Below, in pieces: positions 1 through 5,883 of a stretch of DNA of 5,883 bases. Location of the stretch: positions 11,186 through 17,068 of the forward strand of contig PAWT01000043.1 of the NCBI GenBank assembly GCA_002714165.1. The letters are read 5' to 3'. A program made the position numbers and the translations under genes. Below the pieces are notes generated by a model. That model saw only the letters and a list, made by a program, of their open reading frames with translations. It made no database searches and was not told the origin of the DNA. The first letter of the stretch is position 1. Every line of letters begins with the position of its first letter. Origin of the DNA: Acidobacteriota bacterium. Lineage in GTDB: Bacteria > Acidobacteriota > Vicinamibacteria > Vicinamibacterales > UBA823.

Positions 1-59
1 GTGGATACGGCGCCGACCATGACGACAGCTACAACGATCACAGTGCAGGTCTTTAACAT
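1..59 (-). CDS. N-terminus of an exported protein of unknown function (partial, cut by left edge)
   Basis: Only the first 19 codons plus two bases are in the window, so the product cannot be named. The visible peptide, MLKTCTVIVVAVVMVGAVS, has a short positively charged start (Lys3) followed by an unbroken hydrophobic stretch of Val, Ile, Ala and Met from about residue 6. That is the shape of a Sec signal peptide or a signal anchor. The start codon is well supported: a strong purine-rich ribosome binding site (69-76 on the minus strand) sits 9 bases upstream of the ATG. Cys5 lies before the hydrophobic core and so is not a lipobox cysteine. The gene points away from the yajQ-like gene and shares the 60-355 region with it. 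The signal-like start and the start site are fairly sure; the function is unknown. Confidence 0.6.
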   Translation of the reverse strand, partial: MLKTCTVIVVAVVMVGAVS

Positions 60-68
60 CAGTAATCC

Positions 69-76
69 CCTCCTCC
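69..76 (-). promoter_or_regulatory. Strong ribosome binding site for the left-edge gene
   Basis: Read on the minus strand this is GGAGGAGG, followed by GG and a 7-base AT-richer spacer to the ATG at 59. It is the best Shine-Dalgarno match in the window. It is the main reason for calling a gene whose coding part is almost wholly outside the window. Confidence 0.65.
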
Positions 77-106
77 ACAGCGGCATCCCGAGGCTACCAC
101 TGAGCG

Positions 107-112
107 ATTATA
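107..112 (-). promoter_or_regulatory. Candidate -10 box for the left-edge gene
   Basis: On the minus strand this reads TATAAT, a perfect sigma-70-type -10 sequence. It would start transcription near position 100, giving a leader of about 40 bases before the ATG at 59. The -35 position (about 130-136) shows no TTGACA-like sequence, and a TG dinucleotide upstream is one base off the extended -10 spacing. Because the box is part of a palindrome, the plus strand also carries TATAAT at 109-114. That copy could serve yajQ with a leader of roughly 235 bases. The strand assignment is inferred. Confidence 0.35.
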
Positions 113-355
113 ATCACGGCACCAGATAGCATTCCATACCGCTCCATGCCACAGATAATCTGACGAAGAATTAAAGGGGTTATTACGAGCCTTGAGCATT
201 TACTCCTGAGGCGCGTTTCGCGCTTGGAAATCGATTCATGGGGTTCATCAAGCTCACCGAATACGTGTTAGCTCGGTGGGACTCGATGGTAAAGTGTCAT
301 ACCGACGGGGTTCGACTATTTACAGAAGAGCGCACGACGCTCATCGGAGTAAAGA

Positions 356-838
356 ATGCCATCGTTCGACGTTGTATCTCAGGTGGATCAGCAGGAAGTT
401 AGAAATGCCGTTGACCAGGCGAATCGGGAACTGGCCACAAGGTTTGACTTTAAGAACACCAACGCGAAGTTTACCCTTGAGGACCATGAGATCGTTATGC
501 GGGCGCCGAACGAGTTTCAACTCCGCCAAATGTACGATGTTCTAACCAAGCGCCTTGTTGGCCGTCAAGTCGATATTCGCTGCTTAGAACTCGACGCCCC
601 ACAGGTCAACCTGAGCGAGGCTCGACAGCCCATTACCGTGCGTCAAGGCGTGGAGTCAGAGATGGCGAGAGAGATTGTCAAACTTGTTAAAGCTATGAAG
701 CTGAAGGTACAAGTAGCCATCCAGGGTGACCAGCTGCGCGTGACGGGTAAGAAACGCGACGAACTCCAGCAAGTTATCAGCATGCTGAAGGAAGCTAAAC
801 TAGACCTTCCACTTCAGTTCGAGAATTATCGCGATTAG
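356..838 (+). CDS. yajQ: YajQ family nucleotide-binding protein
   Basis: This is a 160-residue cytoplasmic protein, close to the length of E. coli YajQ (about 163). It matches the family from end to end. It opens with MPSFDVVSQVD, carries RFDF at residues 29-32, RQGVE at 96-100, a KLKVQVAIQGDQLRVTGK core at 115-132, and ends in FENYRD. The family folds as two ferredoxin-like alpha/beta halves. Members have been reported to bind nucleotides and RNA, and a Xanthomonas member acts as a cyclic di-GMP effector; whether this copy does so cannot be told from sequence. The ATG start is supported by the conserved MPSFD opening and by GGAG at 346-349, six bases upstream. It is a single gene, convergent with the M55 gene and only 15 bases from its stop. 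No truncation or frameshift is seen. Confidence 0.95.
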   Translation: MPSFDVVSQVDQQEVRNAVDQANRELATRFDFKNTNAKFTLEDHEIVMRAPNEFQLRQMYDVLTKRLVGRQVDIRCLELDAPQVNLSEARQPITVRQGVESEMAREIVKLVKAMKLKVQVAIQGDQLRVTGKKRDELQQVISMLKEAKLDLPLQFENYRD

Positions 839-853
839 AGTAAAGCGTTCGAT

Positions 854-1759
854 TTACCAGGTCACATAGCGATACATTAGTCGGATTAACTTATAGGCTT
901 CGGTCATATTCCGCGCGTCGTACTCCACCAACGTCCCATCGATTCTACGAACGTCAGGGATTGCTTGGACGATGTCAGCCCTCGTTGTCGATGCCGATCG
1001 CAGTCTGAGCGTAATCGGGCCCCGTGTATCGAGTGGGCGCGCGGCTTCAAGGTTGGCAAGTGCCTGAAGAGTGCCCGTGCGCAGGCGGGCTTTGACATCT
1101 TCCGGATGATGTAGTCGTGCAACCGAGGAACCGATTGCTTCCTTGGTCGTGACCGTCTGCGTTGATACCAACTCACCGAATTGCTTGGTGAACGTGAGGT
1201 CGCCGGTAGCAAGGATAACTGGGACGCCATGACTACCTGCATAGAAGGCGTTTAGGCCTCCTTCACCGACCTCGGTACCGTTCAGCCAGAGTCCTTTCAC
1301 CGACCCTGTTCCGGTGTGGGCGAGAAAACCACCTTCCGTACCTGCACGGGCGTGATAACCAATGAAAATAGCTGCGTTAAAAGAGTCGTCCAGTCCCTGA
1401 ACCATTCCGAGTGGCTTTAAGTTGCCCTGGATATACTGCACCCTTGGGTCTAGTTGTGTGTGCAGTAGGTTCTGCATATCTCCATGTGAGTCGTTGATTA
1501 GGACGTCTGCCGGACCGTGCTCGAAAATCGCAGCGACGACTGTATTAACCTCTGCGGTCATCAACTCGCGACCGAGAGCGTAGTCCTTACCGGAACTACT
1601 AGTCATCCGACCGGTGCCTATGCCTCCGATGCCTTCCATATCGACTGAGATGAAAATCTTGAGGCTGTCTTGTGCATGCGCGACAGCCGTTGGGATAGTT
1701 ACGATGGCCGCGAAGGCTGCAATACACGCAAGGCGGCCGAGGTGTGGCTGCTTAGTCAT
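854..1759 (-). CDS. Exported M55 family D-aminopeptidase (DppA-like)
   Basis: This 301-residue protein matches peptidase family M55, whose type member, Bacillus subtilis DppA, is a zinc D-aminopeptidase forming a self-compartmentalising decamer. The family signature SxDxEG is present as SVDMEG (residues 38-43). The metal ligands can be placed by spacing: Asp40, Glu42, His92 (in NDSHG) and His136 (in GYHARAG). The 52- and 44-residue gaps equal those of DppA (Asp8, His60, His104). The last ligand is probably Glu166, or Glu163, in NGTEVGEGG. HTGTGS at 148-153 is also typical. Unlike cytosolic DppA, it has a Sec signal peptide, with a hydrophobic core at about 11-26 and likely cleavage after AHA (residue 29). 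It therefore probably acts in the periplasm or outside. The ATG has GGAG at 1769-1772, nine bases upstream. It lies 80 bp downstream of the M14 gene with no clear terminator between them, so co-transcription is likely. Its exact substrate is unknown; no dipeptide transporter genes are in view. Confidence 0.9.
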   Translation of the reverse strand: MTKQPHLGRLACIAAFAAIVTIPTAVAHAQDSLKIFISVDMEGIGGIGTGRMTSSSGKDYALGRELMTAEVNTVVAAIFEHGPADVLINDSHGDMQNLLHTQLDPRVQYIQGNLKPLGMVQGLDDSFNAAIFIGYHARAGTEGGFLAHTGTGSVKGLWLNGTEVGEGGLNAFYAGSHGVPVILATGDLTFTKQFGELVSTQTVTTKEAIGSSVARLHHPEDVKARLRTGTLQALANLEAARPLDTRGPITLRLRSASTTRADIVQAIPDVRRIDGTLVEYDARNMTEAYKLIRLMYRYVTW

Positions 1760-1839
1760 ATTTTCTCACTCCAGAAGTGTCCTTCCGTTTGGTGCTGTTA
1801 GGGTCGCTTTTTGTGCACAGATAAGCTGCATGTCGCCGC

Positions 1840-4452
1840 TTACGGCACCCTCGTGCCTATTAGGGCATTAAAGAAGAGCTTGAAAGTACCGTGTGTTTGA
1901 GCACGGTGTTGAACTCGGAACCCGATCAAGACTACCTGGCCTAGTCCATGCTGCACCGAAACCATGGCCGCCTTTTCGGCAATCACATCTTCGCCGATCA
2001 GCCAGCCGCTTTGTAGGATGTCACGGTCGATAAAGGTGACGATTCGCTTGACCCTATCATTTCGTGGCGTGGCCACAACTTCGTAGACTTGATTACCGCC
2101 AAGAAAGGTCGCCAGGCCATCGGCAGGCATGCCGTAGGCCAGTGCATTCGTTCGATCAATATTGACCTTGAGGGTCGATCCAGGTGACCAGAATTCCGTT
2201 GACGACAGTCCGGCAAGAAGATTGCGCACCGGCAAGCCGAATTTCTGAATCGGCAGGTCTCCAGCTTGAGCGAACGTTACGAGTGTGCCACCGTTCTTGA
2301 CGAAGGCTTCGAGCGCGGCCGCGCCCTCATCCCCGAAACCGCTTCGGTAAGCCGGCGGATAGTCTTCAGGGCGAGAGCCACCTCGCCCACTAGTTTCCGA
2401 AGGTTCACCCGTCATGCGCGCGACGCCGTCGGCTGGTAGCACAATCACGTCATAAGCATCGTTTAGGTTGCCATCCGTAATTGCCGCGTCCATTAGCGTG
2501 TCGTAGGGGAACGCGAAAGCCTCGAGCAACCAGCGGGTCCAGCCCTCGTCCATGTTGCCACCGTAGTATCGCTGGTACATCCCGACCCGACTGGGTCGTA
2601 ATATCTGGCTTATGTTTCTAACGTTGGTATCGAGGGCTAAGAAATCAACGCCCGTTGTCTGTGCAACCTCAGTCACGATGGTATCGGCCGCCGAAGTTGC
2701 CACAATGAAATCCCCGATCCGGACGCCTTCGCCTGCCGTCGTGGCACGCCTCACTTCAACGTTCTTTGCTAGGAGAAGATTGGCAGCCTTGAAGCTATCG
2801 TTTAACTGTCCGTCAAGAACAAATCCGAATTCGCCCCTGGTGACCTCGCCTACTGGAGAAAGGGGCTTGTCAACGGTCTCGAGTTCACGGTTAACCGTCG
2901 AGTCGACTGAGTCCACCCGAACGCCCATGAACTCAGCCATCGCATCGGTGGACATGTCGTACGGCCGAATTGGGCTCCCATCTCGGTTGCGGGTATAAGT
3001 GTTGTCAGGATAGAACGTCCGTCCAAGCAACCAACGGATGACACCTCGTTTTGGCTGAGCCATCGAGACGACAAACGAACCTGCACCGTAGACTCGACCC
3101 TCATGGTTGAACCCGCTTGGCGCTTGGTGCACTTCAACACCCTGTCCGAGCAGCTTGTTCACCATCTTTGTTGCTGTGAGCGGGTCGTGTTGGTCGGCAG
3201 GGATGACGAACGCGGCTGGTGACATTGACCTGCCGCGCTCAATTTGGCGAGAGGCCTTCAGGTAGGCGTTACGCAGCACTGTGGAGCGGTGTCTCGCTGC
3301 AATATCTAACGTGGCCACTGCAGCAATTTTCTGTTGCTCGACGATATCGCGTACGTGCCACCAACCACCTTGCCATGGATTCGGGAACGTCGTTTGTGCC
3401 TCATATTCCGGTAGGCCGCGGGAGCCATTGAGTTGATCCGGATGAACAAACAGCGGCGTTGCTAAGCGGGCGCTTGCTGACTCGGTGAGCATACCGGCGA
3501 TGTTATGAAATGGGGTGATCCAGTGGAAACCGAAATGTCCCCATCCAGAGTAGATAGCGGCGTTAACGACACCGGCCTTGCCAGCTTCTTCCTCCTTGTA
3601 GGCGATGTGCGCGCCGTACCAGCTCATTTCGCGCCACACCAGCGGGTCAGCTGACGGACGGATCGGTTCAGCGTAGGGCGGCACGTAGATTCGGGCCCCG
3701 TATGCTCCCATCTGGTGATGATCAATGTAGGCCTGGGGAACCCAATCGCGGAACAAGAGTTTGGCACCGTACTGCGACTCAATCGTGTTTTGTTGAAATG
3801 CGTCGCGGTTATTGTCGTGGCCAATGTAGTGGTGATAGAGCCATGGGAGGCCGCTACCTTCGTAGTCCGTACCGATGTTTTCGTTGTACCAGTCGGTCAC
3901 CATGATTTCCCCATCGGGGTTGAAGCACGGAATCATGACAGCAACCGTTTCGTCGAGGATCCGTAACATTTCAGGGTCGGTGCGGGTTACGAGTTCATAA
4001 ATTAGTTCAGCGGCCATCTGGCTCGAGCCAACTTCAGATGAATGCAATCCCATTGACTGAACGACGACGGCCTTGCCGTTCGCGATCGCTCGCTCGATGT
4101 TTTCCTCCGATACACCACGCGGGTCATTCAGCCTGACGTTAATCTGGCGCAGTTCCTCGAGGTTTGCCAGATTGTTTGGTGAGGAGATGAAGAGTGCGAG
4201 AAATGGATTACCGAGTGTCGTCGGTCCCATATGGACGACTTCGAGCCGCGCACTTTGACGCCCGAGGAGTTCGTAGTATTCGACTAACTTGTCCCAGCGG
4301 GCCAGTTTTCGGTCGGTACCCATTTGAAAGCCGAAAAACTCTTCTGGTGACGGAATGGTCTGACCGAAAACGACCTCGGGGCGGAGCCCAAGCACGGTTG
4401 TGAATACGATCAGAACGACCGCGAATCGTTGTGAGAATCGACTCGATCTCAT
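1840..4452 (-). CDS. Secreted M14 zinc carboxypeptidase with C-terminal amidotransferase-like domain
   Basis: This is an 870-residue exported metallopeptidase. A signal peptide spans about residues 1-30 (arginine-rich start, core AVVLIVFTTVLGL, likely cleavage after VFG). The M14 catalytic domain follows at about 50-390. Zinc ligands are His137 and Glu140 in GLHSSE and His246 in DHHQMG (His245 is the alternative). Asn215-Arg216 in NNRD fit the carboxypeptidase substrate-binding pair. NPDG lies at 178-181, and Glu324 in MLTESAS fits the catalytic glutamate. The active site thus looks complete. Residues 410-640 hold two similar alpha/beta segments. Residues of about 640-865 resemble a class I glutamine-amidotransferase-like fold (YDVIVLPADG at 667-676, FVKNGGTLVTFAQAGD at 717-732) but have no cysteine. 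The whole length is far above the roughly 300 residues of a bare M14 domain, though long multidomain members exist in environmental bacteria. The start is set by GAAGGAG at 4460-4466, seven bases before the ATG. It sits between the membrane protein gene (50 bp) and the M55 gene (80 bp). Whether it removes single residues or acts on cell-wall peptides cannot be told. Confidence 0.92.
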   Translation of the reverse strand: MRSSRFSQRFAVVLIVFTTVLGLRPEVVFGQTIPSPEEFFGFQMGTDRKLARWDKLVEYYELLGRQSARLEVVHMGPTTLGNPFLALFISSPNNLANLEELRQINVRLNDPRGVSEENIERAIANGKAVVVQSMGLHSSEVGSSQMAAELIYELVTRTDPEMLRILDETVAVMIPCFNPDGEIMVTDWYNENIGTDYEGSGLPWLYHHYIGHDNNRDAFQQNTIESQYGAKLLFRDWVPQAYIDHHQMGAYGARIYVPPYAEPIRPSADPLVWREMSWYGAHIAYKEEEAGKAGVVNAAIYSGWGHFGFHWITPFHNIAGMLTESASARLATPLFVHPDQLNGSRGLPEYEAQTTFPNPWQGGWWHVRDIVEQQKIAAVATLDIAARHRSTVLRNAYLKASRQIERGRSMSPAAFVIPADQHDPLTATKMVNKLLGQGVEVHQAPSGFNHEGRVYGAGSFVVSMAQPKRGVIRWLLGRTFYPDNTYTRNRDGSPIRPYDMSTDAMAEFMGVRVDSVDSTVNRELETVDKPLSPVGEVTRGEFGFVLDGQLNDSFKAANLLLAKNVEVRRATTAGEGVRIGDFIVATSAADTIVTEVAQTTGVDFLALDTNVRNISQILRPSRVGMYQRYYGGNMDEGWTRWLLEAFAFPYDTLMDAAITDGNLNDAYDVIVLPADGVARMTGEPSETSGRGGSRPEDYPPAYRSGFGDEGAAALEAFVKNGGTLVTFAQAGDLPIQKFGLPVRNLLAGLSSTEFWSPGSTLKVNIDRTNALAYGMPADGLATFLGGNQVYEVVATPRNDRVKRIVTFIDRDILQSGWLIGEDVIAEKAAMVSVQHGLGQVVLIGFRVQHRAQTHGTFKLFFNALIGTRVP

Positions 4453-4502
4453 GGGATTACTCCTTCAGGCAACATTTACAGTGACACTTCCGGTCGAGCG
4501 TA

Positions 4503-5252
4503 TCACGCAGGTGGTTGTGGTGTGGCCATTAGACTAGGGTAGATCCGCTTCATGTCGGGACGCTCCGTTGCGAAGTAGTGTACCCAGACGTAGGCATGGT
4601 TGAACAGCGCGAGGACGAGCCCAGCCGAAGAGGCATACCAAAGTCCAGGAAGCCACGCCATTAGTAGTCCGAACACGTACATGCCGTTTCGGGTAAAGCG
4701 AAAGATACCTTGGCGCACTAGCGGGCGGGAGCGATATGACGGTTCGAAATGGTCGACTCCGAGCGCCCGCCGGAAGGTGAAATAACGGTGGATCGAGTAG
4801 AAAAGGTACACAACCGGCACTGTCATTACGACGGCAAGGACCCGTAGACCAGTCAAATCCAAAGGAACCGTACCGCGATTTGCGGCAGCAACCATGACAA
4901 CACTTGTGATTCGACTCAGTGCGAGAATAGCGAATCCGGTGGCGTACAGAGGAAAGCCTCGGTCACCAAAAGTGCGGGTGAGCAGCGATGCGTGCAGCTG
5001 CGTTCTCCAGCAGAACCAGACGTAGCTCTGATGAGTGACTGCGAGGATAAGTGCCACCACGATCCAAATAGGCGTGGCAAGGCCGAAAAGGACGCCTACT
5101 CGAACCGGGTCGGACCGGACTGCCGGCGTGAGCCCGCCGAGTAGAAGGATGAGTAGCAGTAGATGGAGCCATTGCCGCTCGAAGATGCGGTTTAAGGCAA
5201 CGGGGTTAGCCGGCGCTGGAGAGGTCTTGTCGGTAATGCTGTGATGGGTCAT
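4503..5252 (-). CDS. Multi-pass membrane protein, isoprenylcysteine/phospholipid methyltransferase-like
   Basis: This 249-residue inner-membrane protein has about five to six hydrophobic segments: roughly residues 28-45, 53-72, 101-122, 134-154, and a long pair over 190-226. The C-terminal part resembles the ICMT/PEMT family of integral-membrane S-adenosylmethionine methyltransferases. RPLVRQGIFRFTRNGMY (176-192) matches the usual G-x-[YF]-x-x-x-R-[HN]-P-x-Y motif. ATERPDMKRIY (228-238) sits where the family has its acidic pair before G-x-x-Y. The usual proline is Gly190 and only one glutamate (Glu230) is seen, so activity is uncertain. The ATG at 5252 is the first available start, because an in-frame stop lies at 5259-5261. 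No Shine-Dalgarno sequence precedes it, which hints at coupling to the UbiD-like gene ending 37 bp upstream. The substrate is unknown. A non-enzymatic membrane protein of the same fold is the alternative. Confidence 0.65.
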   Translation of the reverse strand: MTHHSITDKTSPAPANPVALNRIFERQWLHLLLLILLLGGLTPAVRSDPVRVGVLFGLATPIWIVVALILAVTHQSYVWFCWRTQLHASLLTRTFGDRGFPLYATGFAILALSRITSVVMVAAANRGTVPLDLTGLRVLAVVMTVPVVYLFYSIHRYFTFRRALGVDHFEPSYRSRPLVRQGIFRFTRNGMYVFGLLMAWLPGLWYASSAGLVLALFNHAYVWVHYFATERPDMKRIYPSLMATPQPPA

Positions 5253-5289
5253 GCACAGTTATTGGGTTGATTACGCGCTGATGATTTCC

Positions 5290-5883
5290 TCAGGTCAGGT
5301 GGCTCTGATCAGCTTCACCCATTTCCACACCACCGGCCGGGAAGTATTCCTTCCATCGTCGGGTAACCGTCGCTGCAACGTCATCGCGACAGGTAAGTTC
5401 TTTCGGGAATCCCGTCTTGAGCCGGGCGTCGATTATGATCGGCGCCGAATACGCTAAATGATTCCGTACCACCCGCGCTGCTCTTGCATGGATGTCTGCC
5501 GCCGGTTCGAAGCGAGTGAATGTTGTCCAGAGGAAATTGATCGTGCTGTTGGCGGCTCGACTAGGTTCGTCGGTGATTACAATGAGCGGCCACTCAGCGA
5601 ATGCTGAATGCGAGGCAATTCTAGCGGCGATGTTGGGCTCAACCTGTCGTGAAGGCGCACCGACGACCAGGCAGCCGCCGCAGAATACTTGAACGTCGAA
5701 GACGCCTTGCGGTAACTCCGAACCTGTGAAGGTTCGGGGTAGCTTACGCACCGCGTCGCCAAGTCCGAGCCAAACTCCTTTTGAGCCGAGGTTTACCTCG
5801 GGTCCAGTGTAATCAAGGGTGTCCATCGAAAGATTTGAGAACACATACAGGTCAGTTTCCGGATTAGTTCTGGCGAGGACATG
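5290..5883 (-). CDS. UbiD family decarboxylase-like protein, C-terminal part (partial, cut by right edge)
   Basis: The last 197 residues are visible and the frame stays open to the right edge, so the N-terminus is outside the window. A GTG at 5844 could be read as a start, but it falls inside a conserved stretch. UbiD enzymes are prenyl-FMN-dependent (de)carboxylases acting on aromatic or unsaturated acids. The first 49 visible residues match the end of the UbiD C-terminal domain: ARTNPETDLYV, then MDTLDYTGPEVNLGSKGV, aligning in type with TRMDPARD and DYLDFASPVSGLGSKMG in E. coli UbiD. A further segment of about 80 residues, WPLIVITDEPSR (98-109) to TRRW (174-177), looks like a second version of the same module, with FLWTTFTRFEPAADI (117-131) in the place of the WAxxTRxDPxxD motif. 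The catalytic Arg/Glu residues and flavin-binding domain lie outside the window, so activity cannot be judged. No UbiX (flavin prenyltransferase) gene is seen here. Confidence 0.75.
   Translation of the reverse strand, partial: HVLARTNPETDLYVFSNLSMDTLDYTGPEVNLGSKGVWLGLGDAVRKLPRTFTGSELPQGVFDVQVFCGGCLVVGAPSRQVEPNIAARIASHSAFAEWPLIVITDEPSRAANSTINFLWTTFTRFEPAADIHARAARVVRNHLAYSAPIIIDARLKTGFPKELTCRDDVAATVTRRWKEYFPAGGVEMGEADQSHLT

Larger units (their letters stand above)
60..355. other. Divergent intergenic region between the left-edge gene and yajQ
   Basis: This 296-base stretch separates two genes that point away from each other, so it should hold promoters for both. Three things can be seen. A 10-base perfect palindrome, GATTATAATC, lies at 106-115 and contains a TATAAT box on each strand. 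A short hairpin lies at 209-225, with GCGCG and CGCGC arms around a TTT loop. An inverted repeat at 255-278 has CACCGA and TCGGTG arms 12 bases apart. No TTGACA-like -35 box is convincingly placed for either gene. A weak alternative for yajQ is GTGTCA at 294-299 with TATTTA at 317-322, 17 bases apart. No supported gene or tRNA was found here. Confidence 0.5.

Noticed and set aside
265..325. tRNA-like words (TTAGCTCGGTGG and GGGGTTCGACT) spaced roughly as the D-arm and T-arm
   Set aside because: The T-stem does not pair (CGGGG against ATTTA), the D-stem lacks its GAGC partner at the right place, and no acceptor stem or CCA end is found.
276..545. Plus-strand open frame overlapping the start of yajQ
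   Set aside because: It covers the yajQ start in another frame, its product is rich in Arg and Ser with no recognisable family, and the yajQ frame matches its family throughout.
1760..1839. Possible terminator between the M14 and M55 genes
   Set aside because: Only a GTGCAC palindrome and an A run are seen on the minus strand; no stem followed by a T run.
2612..2998. Plus-strand open frame of 128 codons antisense to the M14 gene
   Set aside because: It lies wholly inside a well-supported gene, its product is low-complexity in Ser, Thr and Arg, and no domain is recognisable.
3702..3966. Overlapping plus-strand open frames antisense to the M14 catalytic domain
   Set aside because: They mirror the conserved zinc-binding coding region, and two frames competing over the same bases is what chance antisense openness looks like.
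5251..5457. Plus-strand open frame beginning next to the membrane protein start
   Set aside because: It runs antisense to the conserved UbiD-like tail, and no ribosome binding site or family match is evident.
5290..5844. GTG at 5844 as the true start of the UbiD-like gene
   Set aside because: The frame stays open to the window edge, and the residues upstream (ARTNPETDLY) fit the family motif, so the gene begins beyond the window.

Overview
This looks like a chromosomal fragment from a moderately GC-rich, Gram-negative-type bacterium, probably environmental. It carries exported peptidases with Sec-type signal peptides and good Shine-Dalgarno sites. The gene mix is a YajQ-family protein, a long secreted M14 zinc carboxypeptidase, an exported M55 D-aminopeptidase homologue and a UbiD-like protein. 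That mix is reminiscent of uncultured Acidobacteriota or Gemmatimonadota, but this is an impression from memory and not a test. No mobile element, CRISPR array, tRNA or rRNA is visible.

Layout. Positions 1-59 hold the first 19 codons of a minus-strand gene that runs off the left edge; only its signal-peptide-like N-terminus is seen. Positions 60-355 are a divergent intergenic region. A yajQ-like gene follows at 356-838 on the plus strand. Its stop lies 15 bp from the stop of a convergent run of four minus-strand genes. In transcription order, right to left, these are: the C-terminal part of a UbiD-like protein (entering from the right edge, stop at 5290); a small multi-pass membrane protein resembling the isoprenylcysteine/phospholipid methyltransferase family (5252-4503); a large secreted M14 peptidase (4452-1840); and an exported M55 peptidase of the DppA family (1759-854).

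How they may work together. The gaps between the four minus-strand genes are 37, 50 and 80 bp, and none holds a convincing terminator, so one transcript is plausible. The two peptidases both have signal peptides and intact metal-binding motifs. They could act one after the other on peptides outside the cytoplasm, including D-residue peptides such as those of peptidoglycan; this is inference. How the UbiD-like and methyltransferase-like genes relate to the peptidases is unclear, and they may be a separate unit.

Most of the window is ordinary. The features most worth a second look are the multidomain build of the M14 protein (an internal repeat and a cysteine-free amidotransferase-like tail), the apparent repeat of the C-terminal UbiD module, and the pairing of an exported M55 enzyme with the M14 enzyme.
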